Part shown: one piece after another, positions 25,168 to 33,734 of the stretch | Position numbering within the stretch: the first letter of the stretch is position 1 | Layout: the number at the start of each line of letters is the position of its first letter | NCBI GenBank assembly: GCA_024222295.1 | Contig: JAAEPF010000002.1 | Coordinates: 62,001 to 126,000, forward strand | DNA length: 64,000 nt | Reading direction: 5' to 3' | Origin: Actinomycetes bacterium | GTDB lineage: Bacteria; Actinomycetota; Acidimicrobiia; Acidimicrobiales; Microtrichaceae | The notes under the pieces: model-generated | Seen by the model: only the letters and a program-made list of their open reading frames with translations | What the model was told of the DNA's origin: nothing | The model's database searches: none | Program-made: the position numbers and the translations under genes

Positions 25168-25944
25168 TCAGACCAGCGGCCAGGGGTAACGCCGGCCGGT
25201 CGGGTCATGGGGGAAGTGCCGCGAGGCCAGCACGCCGCCGGCGCGCGACGTGAGCGCCTCGCACTCGGGTTTCGACAGCCACCGCGCAAGCCGATCGGGC
25301 ACACCGCCGTCGATCAGTTCGCGCAGTGGCTCCAGCATCGGTGCCGGAACCTGCTCGCCCGCGAAGTCCCAGATCACCGTTCGGAGCTTGAACTCGCGGT
25401 GGAAGCTCAGACCGTTGTCGATCGCCCACAGCCGGTCGTCGTCGTCGATCAGGCAGTGCCCGCCCTTGCGGTCGGTCGCGTTGGCGACGAGGTCGAGCAC
25501 GCACAACCGGCGCAGGTCGTCTTGCAGACCCTCCAGCTCCATCTCGCGCAGCGTGAAGTAGTGCTCCTCGAAGCGGGCCGGTACGAACGCCTGCAATGAC
25601 CCCTCACCCATCGGGCCTTCGTCGCGTCCGACCGTGGGCGGCACCAACCCGAAGCCCAGCACCTCGGAGAGCTCCCACATGGCCACCTCTCGCTCCCACA
25701 GTCCATCGGGGAAGTCCCACAGCGGGCGCTCGCCACCACCGGGCTTGTAGATGGCCGGGGCGTGGTCGTCCCCGCAGCGCACCTCGGTGAGGTAGGTCCC
25801 GTTGGAGGACCAGGGCATCAGTCCGAGCACGTCGACTTCACCGTGCTGCAACAACTCGACCATCGCCTCGGTCTGCGCGGGCGCGACAGTGGCGTCGTAG
25901 ACGAACGGTGAGGGGTCGCCCTCAGTTCCAGCGGGGGCAGGCAT
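25168..25944 (-). CDS. SCO1664-family protein with PI3/4-kinase-like fold
   Basis: 258 aa. Kinase-like marks are a candidate ATP-binding Lys67 in AIYKPGGGERPLWDFP, a hinge-like GSLQAFVP, a catalytic-loop segment DLVANATDRKGGH (Asp158) and a metal-binding-like AIDNGLSFH (Asp176). They resemble the PI4K/HipA/Fam20 fold rather than eukaryote-type kinases. Activity and substrate are unknown. ATG 25944 is chosen, overlapping the DUF3090 gene by 23 bp; an ATG 27 bp further upstream is the alternative. It is the last gene of a three-gene unit with DUF3090 and a histidine phosphatase. Confidence 0.8.
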   Translation of the reverse strand: MPAPAGTEGDPSPFVYDATVAPAQTEAMVELLQHGEVDVLGLMPWSSNGTYLTEVRCGDDHAPAIYKPGGGERPLWDFPDGLWEREVAMWELSEVLGFGLVPPTVGRDEGPMGEGSLQAFVPARFEEHYFTLREMELEGLQDDLRRLCVLDLVANATDRKGGHCLIDDDDRLWAIDNGLSFHREFKLRTVIWDFAGEQVPAPMLEPLRELIDGGVPDRLARWLSKPECEALTSRAGGVLASRHFPHDPTGRRYPWPLV

Positions 25945-26479
25945 GGCCCTCGGGGTCCATGGGCGCTCCACACAGCCGGCAGGAGGGCCGGCCGGCTGAC
26001 AGCAGCTCCTCGGCCACCTCGCCGAAGGCGACGGCCTGGCCGGCCGTGAGCACGAACCTCGCCTCTGCCGGGTCGCCCATCAACTCGCCCGCTGTCTCGA
26101 GCAGGGCCTCGAGCTCGTCGTCGCCGATGTCCTCACCGCCTTCGATCTCCACCTGCTCAACCAGCAGCTCTTCGGCGGTCACGAGGATCCGCCCGTTGAC
26201 CTCATCGACGCCAACCGAGAGCTGGCCGACAGCCCAACGCTCCTCGACCGGCTCCACCAGTCCGACAACGTCGCGGTCGGGCTCGACCGGGCCGAGGGCC
26301 TCCGCCAGCTGGCCCAGGTAGCGGCCGAGCATTCCCACCTGCTGCTTCTCGCAGCGCAGCGACACGACCTGCTCACCCACCCGCGCCTGCAGGTAGAAGG
26401 TGCGGTCGCCCGGTTCGCCGATCGCGCCCGGCACGAACGCATCGACGTGTTCGAATTCGAAGGAGCCCGACTCGCTCAC
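25922..26479 (-). CDS. DUF3090 family protein with C-terminal zinc-ribbon motif
   Basis: 185 aa. The body starts SESGSFEFEHVDAFVPGAIGEPGDRTFYLQA, a mark of DUF3090. It ends in CRLCGAPMDPEGHACPRWN, where Cys167, Cys170, His179 and Cys181 form a plausible zinc site. Function unknown. GTG start at 26479 overlaps the upstream phosphatase stop (GTGA). The constant grouping of this family with the two flanking families in Actinobacteria suggests one shared pathway or complex. Confidence 0.85.
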   Translation of the reverse strand: MSESGSFEFEHVDAFVPGAIGEPGDRTFYLQARVGEQVVSLRCEKQQVGMLGRYLGQLAEALGPVEPDRDVVGLVEPVEERWAVGQLSVGVDEVNGRILVTAEELLVEQVEIEGGEDIGDDELEALLETAGELMGDPAEARFVLTAGQAVAFGEVAEELLSAGRPSCRLCGAPMDPEGHACPRWN

Positions 26480-27147
26480 GAGACCGCCAGTTGTGTGAGG
26501 TTGCCGTCGATCGTGTTCACACACAACACGATGGGTGCACCGGCGCCGAAGAGCAAGGCGGTGACCGAGCATGGTGATACGACGAGTCGCTGGAAGTTGT
26601 CGAGGTGTACGCCCGAGGCCATCGCCACCGCTGCCTTGATCGGATCGGCATGACTCACCGCCACGATCCGTTCACCCGGATGGGACACGACAAGCCTCTC
26701 GAGCTCGTCCCAGATCCGCTGCTGCATCTGTGCGAACGACTCACCGTCGGGAAAGCGGAACGTGCTCGGCGCGTGCTGCACCGTGGCCCACTCGGGCTTG
26801 CGGCGCAGGTTCGACAGCTTCTTGCCTGTCCAGTCGCCGAAATCGCACTCGATCAGCCCCTTTGCGGTACGTGTGCGCAGGCCGGCTGCCTTCGCGATCG
26901 GGGCCGCGGTCTCACGGGTTCGCTCCATGGGTGAGGCGTAGATTGCGTGGGGCTGGAGCGGGGCGATCCTTGCCGCCGCCGCTTCGGCCTGGGTGGTTCC
27001 CTCATCGGAGAGGTGCAGGCCGGGCGCCCTGCCGGGCAATACCGATCCGGTTGTGGACGTGCGGCCATGGCGCACGAGCAGCACTGTCGTCGGTCCCTTG
27101 GCCTTCGTCGCTTGCTTGGTTCTGGTTCTGGGTCGGCGCGTGGCCAT
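26476..27147 (-). CDS. Histidine phosphatase, MSMEG_4193-like
   Basis: 223 aa. A basic Lys/Arg-rich N-terminal tail (1-18), then LLVRHGRT (His27), the conserved ASPMERTRETAAPIA, IECDFGDWTGKKLSNL, and the second His in AVSHADPIKAAVA. Family members are annotated as phosphatases or phosphomutases; the physiological substrate is not known to me. It heads the trio. Apparent leaderless start: TAGGAT, 6 nt, ATG. Confidence 0.87.
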   Translation of the reverse strand: MATRRPRTRTKQATKAKGPTTVLLVRHGRTSTTGSVLPGRAPGLHLSDEGTTQAEAAAARIAPLQPHAIYASPMERTRETAAPIAKAAGLRTRTAKGLIECDFGDWTGKKLSNLRRKPEWATVQHAPSTFRFPDGESFAQMQQRIWDELERLVVSHPGERIVAVSHADPIKAAVAMASGVHLDNFQRLVVSPCSVTALLFGAGAPIVLCVNTIDGNLTQLAVS

Positions 27148-27153
27148 GAACCG

Positions 27154-27159
27154 ATCCTA
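27154..27159 (-). promoter_or_regulatory. -10 box for the phosphatase-DUF3090-SCO1664 operon
   Basis: Minus-strand TAGGAT followed by 6 nt (CGGTTC) and the ATG at 27147; leaderless geometry as at 11291 and 8381. Confidence 0.5.
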
Positions 27160-27226
27160 GGGACGTCCGGGCCGGGTGACGGTACCGGGCGTGGGGGAGC
27201 GGTCGGCAGCGCGCGAGGATGCCCGG

Positions 27227-27931
27227 ATGGGCGAACCTGACACGGATGCGGACCTACAACGGCGAGCAGCCGCACTGGAAGGGCTCGCGGAGCGGGTCTG
27301 CAGTTGCCGCGAGTGCCCGCGCCTCGTCGAATGGCGCGAACAGGTGGCCACCGAGAAGCGTGCCGCATACGCGGATGAGGAGTACTGGGGTCGACCCGTG
27401 CCGGGCTGGGGGGATCCTGCGGCCCGCATCGCCGTAGTCGGGCTTGCGCCGGCGGCTCACGGAGCCAACCGCACCGGTCGGATGTTCACCGGCGACCGCT
27501 CCGGTGACTGGCTGTACCGGGCGATGCACCGTGCCGGGCTGGCCAGTCAGGCCGAGTCCACCGCAGCCGACGACGGCCTCGAGCTGATCGGCTCCTGGGT
27601 CACGTCGCCGGTGAAGTGCGCCCCTCCTGCCAACAAGCCCACTGCGGCTGAGCGCGACGCATGCGGTCCGTGGATGATCGATGAGTTCGACCTGCTCGCC
27701 GACCTGCGCGTGGTGGTCGCCCTGGGGGGCTTCGGCCACGCCGAGGTGGCACGGCTGTTGGGGATCAGGCCCAGGCCCAGGTTCGGCCACGGTTCCGAGG
27801 TGACTGCGCCGGATGGAACGGTGTTGCTCGGCTCGTACCACGTGAGCCAACAGAACACATTCACCGGACGCCTGACCGAGGAGATGCTCGATTCGGTGTT
27901 CACCCGGGCGCTGGAGTTGGCTGCCGACTGA
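27227..27931 (+). CDS. Type-5 uracil-DNA glycosylase (UDGb)
   Basis: 234 aa. Near the N-terminus CSCRECPRL supplies Fe-S ligand cysteines, with others in SPVKCAPP and ERDACGPW. The active-site segment VGLAPAAHGANRTGRMFTGDRSGDWL is characteristic of family-5 (UDGb) enzymes, and SYHVSQQNTFTGRL contains the conserved C-terminal His motif. It removes uracil and some other deaminated bases from DNA. ATG 27227 has a GAGG site upstream; an in-frame GTG 51 bp earlier is less likely. Confidence 0.9.
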   Translation: MGEPDTDADLQRRAAALEGLAERVCSCRECPRLVEWREQVATEKRAAYADEEYWGRPVPGWGDPAARIAVVGLAPAAHGANRTGRMFTGDRSGDWLYRAMHRAGLASQAESTAADDGLELIGSWVTSPVKCAPPANKPTAAERDACGPWMIDEFDLLADLRVVVALGGFGHAEVARLLGIRPRPRFGHGSEVTAPDGTVLLGSYHVSQQNTFTGRLTEEMLDSVFTRALELAAD

Positions 27932-27995
27932 TCCGGCCAGGAACCGTTGGGGCACCCATTGCGCCTTTTGCCACCTATCTGCCCCATCTCCCGCC

Positions 27996-28001
27996 TACCG
28001 T
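27996..28001 (+). promoter_or_regulatory. -10 box for the flippase-like gene (leaderless)
   Basis: TACCGT, 7 nt, then GTG 28009. The same box and spacing precede hom at 41919. Confidence 0.45.
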
Positions 28002-28008
28002 GGACCGG

Positions 28009-29214
28009 GTGACCGCGCCCGACGAGAGCACGAGCGACGCTGCGGCCGACGCCACAGCCGGCTCGGGCGTGCCCACCGGCAAGCTCGATCGCAAGAAGCA
28101 GATCTTCGCCGGGCTGTTGACGGTTGCGGTTCTCGTGGTGGTGTTCGTCGGCATCTTCCCGCAGTTCGCCAACTACAGCGATGCATGGGAATCGATCCAG
28201 AAGATGTCCACCGTGGCGGTGGTGGCCCTCATTGCGGTCACGATCATCAACATCTTCGTCTACGTGTTGCCGTACCAGGCGGCGCTCCCAGGGCTCAGCT
28301 ACGGCCATGGCTTCGTCGTGCGCCAGACATCATTCATGATCTCCAACGTGGTGCCGGCCGGTGGCGCTTTCGGGCTCGGCGTCCAGTACGCAATGTTGTC
28401 GGGGTACAACTACGGCGCCGCGGCCACCACGACCGCGATCGCGGCCACAAGCGTGTGGAACCTGTTCGTCACGCTCGGCCTGCCCGTGCTCGGCGTGCTG
28501 ATCCTCGTGTTCCAGGGCGGAGCCGAATCCAATGAGGTGGTCGGAGCGCTGGTCGGCCTGGCCGCCATCGTGCTGCTCGTCGTCGTGTTCGCCCTCGTGC
28601 TGCGCAGCGAGTCCGCGGCACGCCGCCTGGGCGCGATCGGGGACCGTGTCGTCGGTGCGCTGTCGCGGAGGTTCCGCAGGAAGAAGTCCGGCGGTGACAA
28701 AGCCGCCACGGCAGGCGGTTCGGCCGGGGCCACAGAGCAGATCTCGCCCGGCGAGGACCCGGCCACGCCGGGCAACGAGGGCGTGGGCGACGTGACCGCG
28801 TCGATCCTGCAGTTCCGCGACCAGTTGCGCGGAGTCGTGTACGACCGCTGGGGCCGGCTCACCGTCACGAGCTTCGCCCAGCAGTTATGCCAGTTCCTGA
28901 TCCTCGCCGTGGCCTACTTCGGCATCACCGGGTCCGACGGCGGCATCAATCCGGCCCAGCTCTTCGCTGCCTTCGCCCTCGCCCGCCTGGCCGGCTTCAT
29001 CCCTGTGACCCCGGGTGGCCTTGGCACTGTGGACGCCGCGATGGTCGGGTTGATGGCCGCCATGGGTGCGAGCAGGGAAGACGCCCTGGCCGCGGACCTT
29101 GTCTGGCGTGCTGCGTCCTACTTCCCGCAGGTGATCATCGGGATCATCACGTTTCTCGTGTGGCGCAAGCAGGCCGCCTCGTTGGCGAAGCAGAAGTCAC
29201 AGGCCGCCGCCTGA
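28009..29214 (+). CDS. Flippase-like membrane protein (LPG-synthase TM family)
   Basis: 401 aa. After a hydrophilic N-terminus (about 1-28) come some eight membrane helices of the UPF0104/lysylphosphatidylglycerol-synthase transmembrane family, with NVVPAGGAFGLGVQYAML early and FIPVTPGGLGTVDAAMVGLMAA late. A charged loop (about 205-265) lies in the middle. No aminoacyl-transfer domain is present, so it is probably a lipid or glycolipid translocase-type protein; substrate unknown. GTG 28009 is preferred to GTG 28000 because of the -10 spacing. Confidence 0.8.
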   Translation: MTAPDESTSDAAADATAGSGVPTGKLDRKKQIFAGLLTVAVLVVVFVGIFPQFANYSDAWESIQKMSTVAVVALIAVTIINIFVYVLPYQAALPGLSYGHGFVVRQTSFMISNVVPAGGAFGLGVQYAMLSGYNYGAAATTTAIAATSVWNLFVTLGLPVLGVLILVFQGGAESNEVVGALVGLAAIVLLVVVFALVLRSESAARRLGAIGDRVVGALSRRFRRKKSGGDKAATAGGSAGATEQISPGEDPATPGNEGVGDVTASILQFRDQLRGVVYDRWGRLTVTSFAQQLCQFLILAVAYFGITGSDGGINPAQLFAAFALARLAGFIPVTPGGLGTVDAAMVGLMAAMGASREDALAADLVWRAASYFPQVIIGIITFLVWRKQAASLAKQKSQAAA

Positions 29215-29324
29215 CGGCGATCCGGGTTCCCGCGCTCGCCGGCGTCCCGACATGGTGGCCGTGGTCTGCTGGCCGCTAGCTTGGTGTGGCCCCCAGATCA
29301 CCTTCCCGGAGCGAAGACGCCCAG

Positions 29325-29723
29325 ATGAGCAACCCCGCCCGCCCCACCCCCAAATCTCCCATGCGGCTCGCAGTCGTAGCGACGCTCGTGGTGTTCGCGT
29401 CCGCGGCCTGCGGCGTCAACCCGCAGCCGACCGACTACGGCGACGACTACGAGAACAACTACATGCTCGGATGCTCAGGATATTTCTGGGACGCCGGAGC
29501 GGAGGACCCCGACGACCGCCAGCTGGACAAGTCGAAGGATGCCGTGGTCACCACGCCAGTGGCCGAATGCGAGTGCATGTACGCCGGATTCGAGGGCTCG
29601 ATCCCGTTCTCCGAGGTCAAGGAGTTCGAGGACCGCCAGGCCGAAGCGGAGACGGGCGACGACATCGAGATTCCCGACAACATCGCGAAGATCATCGACG
29701 ACTGCCGGGGCGAGCCGGGCTGA
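29325..29723 (+). CDS. Small Cys-rich predicted lipoprotein
   Basis: 132 aa. A basic start and hydrophobic stretch lead to lipobox ASAAC (Cys29). The mature part is acidic, Asp/Glu/Tyr-rich, with cysteines in MLGCSG, ECECMYAGFEG and DDCRG that could form disulfides. I do not recognise the family. It lies 110 bp after the flippase-like gene, same strand. Confidence 0.65.
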   Translation: MSNPARPTPKSPMRLAVVATLVVFASAACGVNPQPTDYGDDYENNYMLGCSGYFWDAGAEDPDDRQLDKSKDAVVTTPVAECECMYAGFEGSIPFSEVKEFEDRQAEAETGDDIEIPDNIAKIIDDCRGEPG

Positions 29724-29792
29724 CCAGGTCCGGTCGCCTTGCCCCGGTCGGTTTCATCGAGTTTCGTATCCGGACCCCGGGGGCGACGCCTT

Positions 29793-30008
29793 CTAGAGCA
29801 GCTCGTCGGGGAACTCGTGTAGCGGCGCGGCCTCGGCTGGGTCGTACTCGAACATCGATGGTCTCGGGCTGAGCTCAGCAACTTCCACCGTGGGCATGGG
29901 TTCATGGGAACGGAACCGAGCGGCCATCGCCGCCCAGAGGCCGCTGGTAGCCGTGGGCACGGCCAGACGGGGCACCGCGTTCGGCGCGGTCAGGGCGTTG
30001 GGACGCAT
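29793..30008 (-). CDS. Possible small protein in an otherwise empty region
   Basis: 71 codons starting MRPNALTAPNAVPRL and ending ...DPAEAAPLHEFPDELL. Third codon positions are mostly G or C, as in genes here, and the C-terminal half is acidic and non-repetitive. However, there is no clear ribosome-binding site, and I know no homologue. If it is not a gene, the stretch 29724-30119 is empty apart from this. It would be read after the F420-type gene on the same strand. Confidence 0.35.
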   Translation of the reverse strand: MRPNALTAPNAVPRLAVPTATSGLWAAMAARFRSHEPMPTVEVAELSPRPSMFEYDPAEAAPLHEFPDELL

Positions 30009-30119
30009 GCAATCCGATCGGCGCCCGGCGGGGCGCTCTAGAGAGTCGTTGGACCCATTGCCCCGCCAATGATTCGGCGGACCCAACTGGGGGCCGAATG
30101 GCCCATGGCGGAGCTGCCC

Positions 30120-31292
30120 TCAGTGAGCCTTCACGTCCTCGGGCACGCCGATGCGCACGCTGGCCTCGGCGGTGGCCGGCCAACGGCTGCGTGAGCGCTC
30201 GGCGAGCTTGCGCATCAAGGCGATCGCACCGGGGTCGGAGTCGCCCGCGCGGGCTTCTATGACGCCCTCGTCGATCATGCGGCGGACGATCTCGCGGCCG
30301 AGGTCGGTGCGCACGAGGGTGAGCGTCCAGTCCGCGTTCTCGCCTATGCCGCCACAGGAGATGTCGGCGTGCTCGGCCGCGAAGTCGGGGCAGTGGTTGC
30401 AGCCGTCGCGGGTCCAGGCATGGCATTCCTTGAGGTTGACCTCGCGGAAGGTGCCGTCCTTGGTCCAGATCTGGAACACGCCCTTGATATTCATCTTGGT
30501 GATGTCGGAGCGCTTCAGGCCGTACTTGGCTTCGAAGAGTTCTTCGAAGATCGCGTCGTCGAAGGTCTTGGAGCAGAGCAGCCCGAGGTTGAACACGATC
30601 GGCTTGCCGATCTTGCCGATCTTGCGGCTCCACATCACCGGGGGCACCGAGCTCTGGCAGCTCATGCCCACGAGGGCGAGACGCTGATGGCCGGCTTCGA
30701 GTGCTTCGTCAAGCGCCAGGGTGTTGGCGGAGTACGTGTAGCGGCTGCCGGCCGCGTCGAGGATCTCCTCGCGGGTGGCCGCTACACCGGGCTTGGCCTT
30801 CCACGAGTCCCTGTCGCCCTCCAGGTAGGAGACGAGCGAGGCATCGATGTAGTCGTTCTCCATCGCCCAGATGAGGATCGCCGAGACGAGTCCACCGTCC
30901 TGGCCCATCTCATGCACCGTCTTGTCGGAGGCGCGGGTGAGCAGGATGTCCTGGTAGATCCCTGCAACCTCGTCGTCCTCTCGCATGCGCGCGAACAGGT
31001 GGTCGTCGGCCTGGGCTTCCCAGATCCCGAACCGGGGGCAGGCCCGCGTGCAGGAAGTGCAGCCCTTCTGGCCGTGAACGCAGTCATCGGCCCCGAGCTC
31101 GTCTTCGAGGTGGAAGGGTCGGTAGCCACCTTGTTCGTGGTTGTAGCCGATCACGTCGTGGGGGCAGCTGATCACACAGCCTGCGCATCCGGTGCACAGG
31201 TCGGTGTCAATGACCTGGCCCTTCAGTTCCTTCCACTGGTTGCGCCAGCGGGTGGACTGCACCTCTTCGAGGCGCTCGTGGGAGACCGTCAT
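30120..31292 (-). CDS. Coenzyme F420 hydrogenase/dehydrogenase beta-subunit family
   Basis: 390 aa. N-terminal ferredoxin-like clusters DLCTGCAGCVISCPHD and CTSCTRACPRF are followed by the FrhB N- and C-terminal domains (QDGGLVSAILIWAMEN; LGLLCSKTFDD; CNHCPDF; DISCGGIG). Members bind flavin and transfer electrons between ferredoxin, F420 or special substrates (for example chlorophyll reductases). The reaction here is unknown. The presence of the family fits an F420-making actinobacterium. Confidence 0.85.
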   Translation of the reverse strand: MTVSHERLEEVQSTRWRNQWKELKGQVIDTDLCTGCAGCVISCPHDVIGYNHEQGGYRPFHLEDELGADDCVHGQKGCTSCTRACPRFGIWEAQADDHLFARMREDDEVAGIYQDILLTRASDKTVHEMGQDGGLVSAILIWAMENDYIDASLVSYLEGDRDSWKAKPGVAATREEILDAAGSRYTYSANTLALDEALEAGHQRLALVGMSCQSSVPPVMWSRKIGKIGKPIVFNLGLLCSKTFDDAIFEELFEAKYGLKRSDITKMNIKGVFQIWTKDGTFREVNLKECHAWTRDGCNHCPDFAAEHADISCGGIGENADWTLTLVRTDLGREIVRRMIDEGVIEARAGDSDPGAIALMRKLAERSRSRWPATAEASVRIGVPEDVKAH

Positions 31293-31536
31293 GGCTCCGC
31301 ATCGTAGGCGAGGTGCGATTCGGGCGTTACCAGCCCGGGCGCCCCAGCCCACTCACCGGGTGGGCCAGGGCAGCCGTGCCCAGTGCGCTGGCTGCGACGC
31401 CGGGGACTCGAGGAGCCGCTACCACGTGGACCCGGCCACCCGGGTGGCCAGGCCGGCCCGATCGCATGCTGTTTCGCAGGCCGCACCGCCACAAGGCGGC
31501 GCGTTGCTCGTGGAGCTCACCGGCGCCTTGAGAAGG

Positions 31537-31556
31537 CTTGACCGCTCAGTCAAGAT
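31537..31556. promoter_or_regulatory. TetR-type operator overlapping the -10 of the acyl-CoA dehydrogenase gene
   Basis: CTTGAC (31537-31542) and GTCAAG (31549-31554) form an inverted repeat with 6-bp spacer. A -10-like CAAGAT (31551-31556), 6 nt before the ATG, overlaps the right arm. A bound dimer would block the promoter. Confidence 0.5.
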
Positions 31557-31562
31557 TGGGAA

Positions 31563-32810
31563 ATGGACCTGACCTATCCCCCCGAAGCCGTTGAGTTCCG
31601 CACAGTCATTCGTTCCTGGCTCGAGGAGAACCTGCCCGACGGCTGGTTCGACGAGGGGTTCGAGATGACTGCCGAGGAGAAAGCCGACTTCAACAGGCAA
31701 TGGCCGTCCAGGCTCCATGACGGCGGCTGGATCTGTGCCACATGGCCCGAGGAGTACGGCGGCAAGGGTCTGACCACCATGCAGGGCGTGGTGCTCGCGG
31801 AAGAGTTCGCGAACGCCAAGGCCCCGATGCGCGCCGACTTCTTCGGCGACACCCTCGTCGGCCCCACGATCCTCGCCAACGGCACCGAGGAACAGAAGAA
31901 GTTCTTCCTGCCCAAGATCCTCGACGGCACCATGAGTTGGTGCCAGGGCTTCTCCGAGCCCGACTCCGGTTCCGACCTGGCGTCGCTCAAGACCACCGCC
32001 GTACAGGACGGCGACGAGTGGGTCATCAACGGCCAGAAGGTGTGGACCACCCAGGCCCAGTTCGCCGACTACTGCTTCCTGCTCGCCCGTACCGACCCCG
32101 ACGTGAAAAAGCAGGCCGGCATCACATACCTGCTCGTGCCGATGAAGCAGGACGGCATCGAGGTGCGTGGCATCACCCAGCCCGACGGCACCGCCGAGTT
32201 CAACGAGGTGTTCTTCGCCGATGCGCGCTGCCCGATCGACAACGTCGTCGGTGGCGTCAACAACGGCTGGAAGGTCGCCAACGACACGCTGGGCTTCGAG
32301 CGCGGCATGTCCGCCACCACCGGCTACCGCCGATTCGCCGAGGAGTACCGGGTGATGGTGGAGAAGGCCACCGAGAACGGCGCCATCGAGGACCCGCTCA
32401 TCCGACAGCGGCTCATGGAGTACTACACGAAGTTCCAGATCCTGCGGATCAACGGCCTGCGGTCGCTCACCGCCACGGTCAACAAACGCAAGGACTTCGG
32501 TGTCACCGCGCTTGGTGCCGGCAACAAGATGTTCTGGTCCGAGATGCACCGCGATGCCATGGAACTCGCCCTCGACATCTGGGGCGTCGAGGCGTTCCTG
32601 TCCACCGCCGGCCCCGAGTCCGGCTCATGGCCCGGCGCGCTCCGGGGTGAGGGGCGCGACGCCTACCCGGTGAGCCCAATGGTGTCGTCGTTCTTCTTCT
32701 CCCGCTCCGAGACCATCTGGGGTGGCACGGCGGAGATCCAGCGCAACATCGTCGGGGAGAAGGTCCTCGGCCTGCCCCGCGAACCGAAGCCGCCGGCTGC
32801 GGCCGGGTAG
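31563..32810 (+). CDS. Acyl-CoA dehydrogenase family protein
   Basis: 415 aa. N-terminal helical domain, middle beta domain with WCQGFSEPDSGSDLASLKT and KVWTTQAQFADY, and C-terminal helical domain ending WGGTAEIQRNIVGEKVLGLPR, as in flavin-dependent acyl-CoA dehydrogenases. It oxidises an acyl-CoA at the alpha-beta bond and passes electrons to ETF (etfBA at 21996-23773). The Ser/Trp pattern is that of the ACAD group common in actinobacterial sterol and fatty-acid catabolism; the substrate is unknown. Probably repressor-controlled through the site just upstream. Confidence 0.92.
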   Translation: MDLTYPPEAVEFRTVIRSWLEENLPDGWFDEGFEMTAEEKADFNRQWPSRLHDGGWICATWPEEYGGKGLTTMQGVVLAEEFANAKAPMRADFFGDTLVGPTILANGTEEQKKFFLPKILDGTMSWCQGFSEPDSGSDLASLKTTAVQDGDEWVINGQKVWTTQAQFADYCFLLARTDPDVKKQAGITYLLVPMKQDGIEVRGITQPDGTAEFNEVFFADARCPIDNVVGGVNNGWKVANDTLGFERGMSATTGYRRFAEEYRVMVEKATENGAIEDPLIRQRLMEYYTKFQILRINGLRSLTATVNKRKDFGVTALGAGNKMFWSEMHRDAMELALDIWGVEAFLSTAGPESGSWPGALRGEGRDAYPVSPMVSSFFFSRSETIWGGTAEIQRNIVGEKVLGLPREPKPPAAAG

Positions 32811-32840
32811 CCCGGCTGTCGACAGACAAAGGCGGTCTGC

Positions 32841-33635
32841 CTACTTGCGGGCGATCACCTCGCCGTGCACGCACACGAACGAGGCGTTGGGTGCCACCGC
32901 CCACCGCCGGAACGCGCCCGCGATTGCCTCGATCTCGGCGCGGGTGGAAAGGCCCGAACCGAGCACCTGCTCGGTGAACGCGGATCCCTCGATCCGGTCC
33001 GCCCAGAGCGTGCCCCACCAGCCGCACTCTCCGGGAGTGGCATAGGTCCAGGTGGAGCTCGAATAGACGGCCTCGCGGAAGCCGCCATCGCGCACCCAGC
33101 CGAGCAGGTGGCGGCCGGCATCGGCATCGGCACCGTTGGCGGTGGCGGCGGCGTGGTGCAGCGCGATCCAGCGGTCGAGCAGTGGGTCATCGGGTGACCA
33201 CATGAACGAGCCGTAGTCCGAGTCGCGCACCGCCAGCACACCACCATCGACCAGCACCCGCCGCATCTCCAGCAGCGCAGCGTGCGGGTCGGCGAGGTGC
33301 TGGAGCACCTGATGCGCATGGACCACGTCGAAGTCGCCTTCCTTGAAGGGCAGTTCGTACACATCGGCGGTGCGCAGCGACAGGTTCTCAACCTGCCCAA
33401 CGTCGGCCTCGGCCTGTGCAACCACCTCGGCGGACATGTCGATGCCCACGACCTCGCCAGGCTCCACCAGGCCAGCAAGTTCCCCGGTGATATTGCCGGG
33501 CCCGCACCCCACATCAAGCAGCCGCTGCCCGGCCTCGAGATGGGGGAGAAGGTGCGCCGCGGAGTTTGCGGCGGTGCGCCACCGGTGCGAACGCAGCACC
33601 GCTTCGGAATGCCCGTGGGTGTAACGATCGGCCAT
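32841..33635 (-). CDS. Class I SAM-dependent methyltransferase
   Basis: 264 aa. Motif I LLDVGCGPGNIT, motif II Asp in EVVGIDMSAEVV, DFDVVHAHQVLQHLADP (motif IV region) and a UbiE/methyltransferase-11-like core. The substrate is unknown. The ATG start at 33635 is divergent from the LCP gene across 99 bp. The stop lies 30 bp from the convergent acyl-CoA dehydrogenase. Confidence 0.88.
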   Translation of the reverse strand: MADRYTHGHSEAVLRSHRWRTAANSAAHLLPHLEAGQRLLDVGCGPGNITGELAGLVEPGEVVGIDMSAEVVAQAEADVGQVENLSLRTADVYELPFKEGDFDVVHAHQVLQHLADPHAALLEMRRVLVDGGVLAVRDSDYGSFMWSPDDPLLDRWIALHHAAATANGADADAGRHLLGWVRDGGFREAVYSSSTWTYATPGECGWWGTLWADRIEGSAFTEQVLGSGLSTRAEIEAIAGAFRRWAVAPNASFVCVHGEVIARK

Positions 33636-33734
33636 CTGGCCAGTACAGCAGCCTGAGGGGATCACCAGAGAGGCGGTTTCGCGTACCTCACGGTGTTCAG
33701 GGTCTGAGCCCCCTCGCGTTACGGTTGTGTTGCA

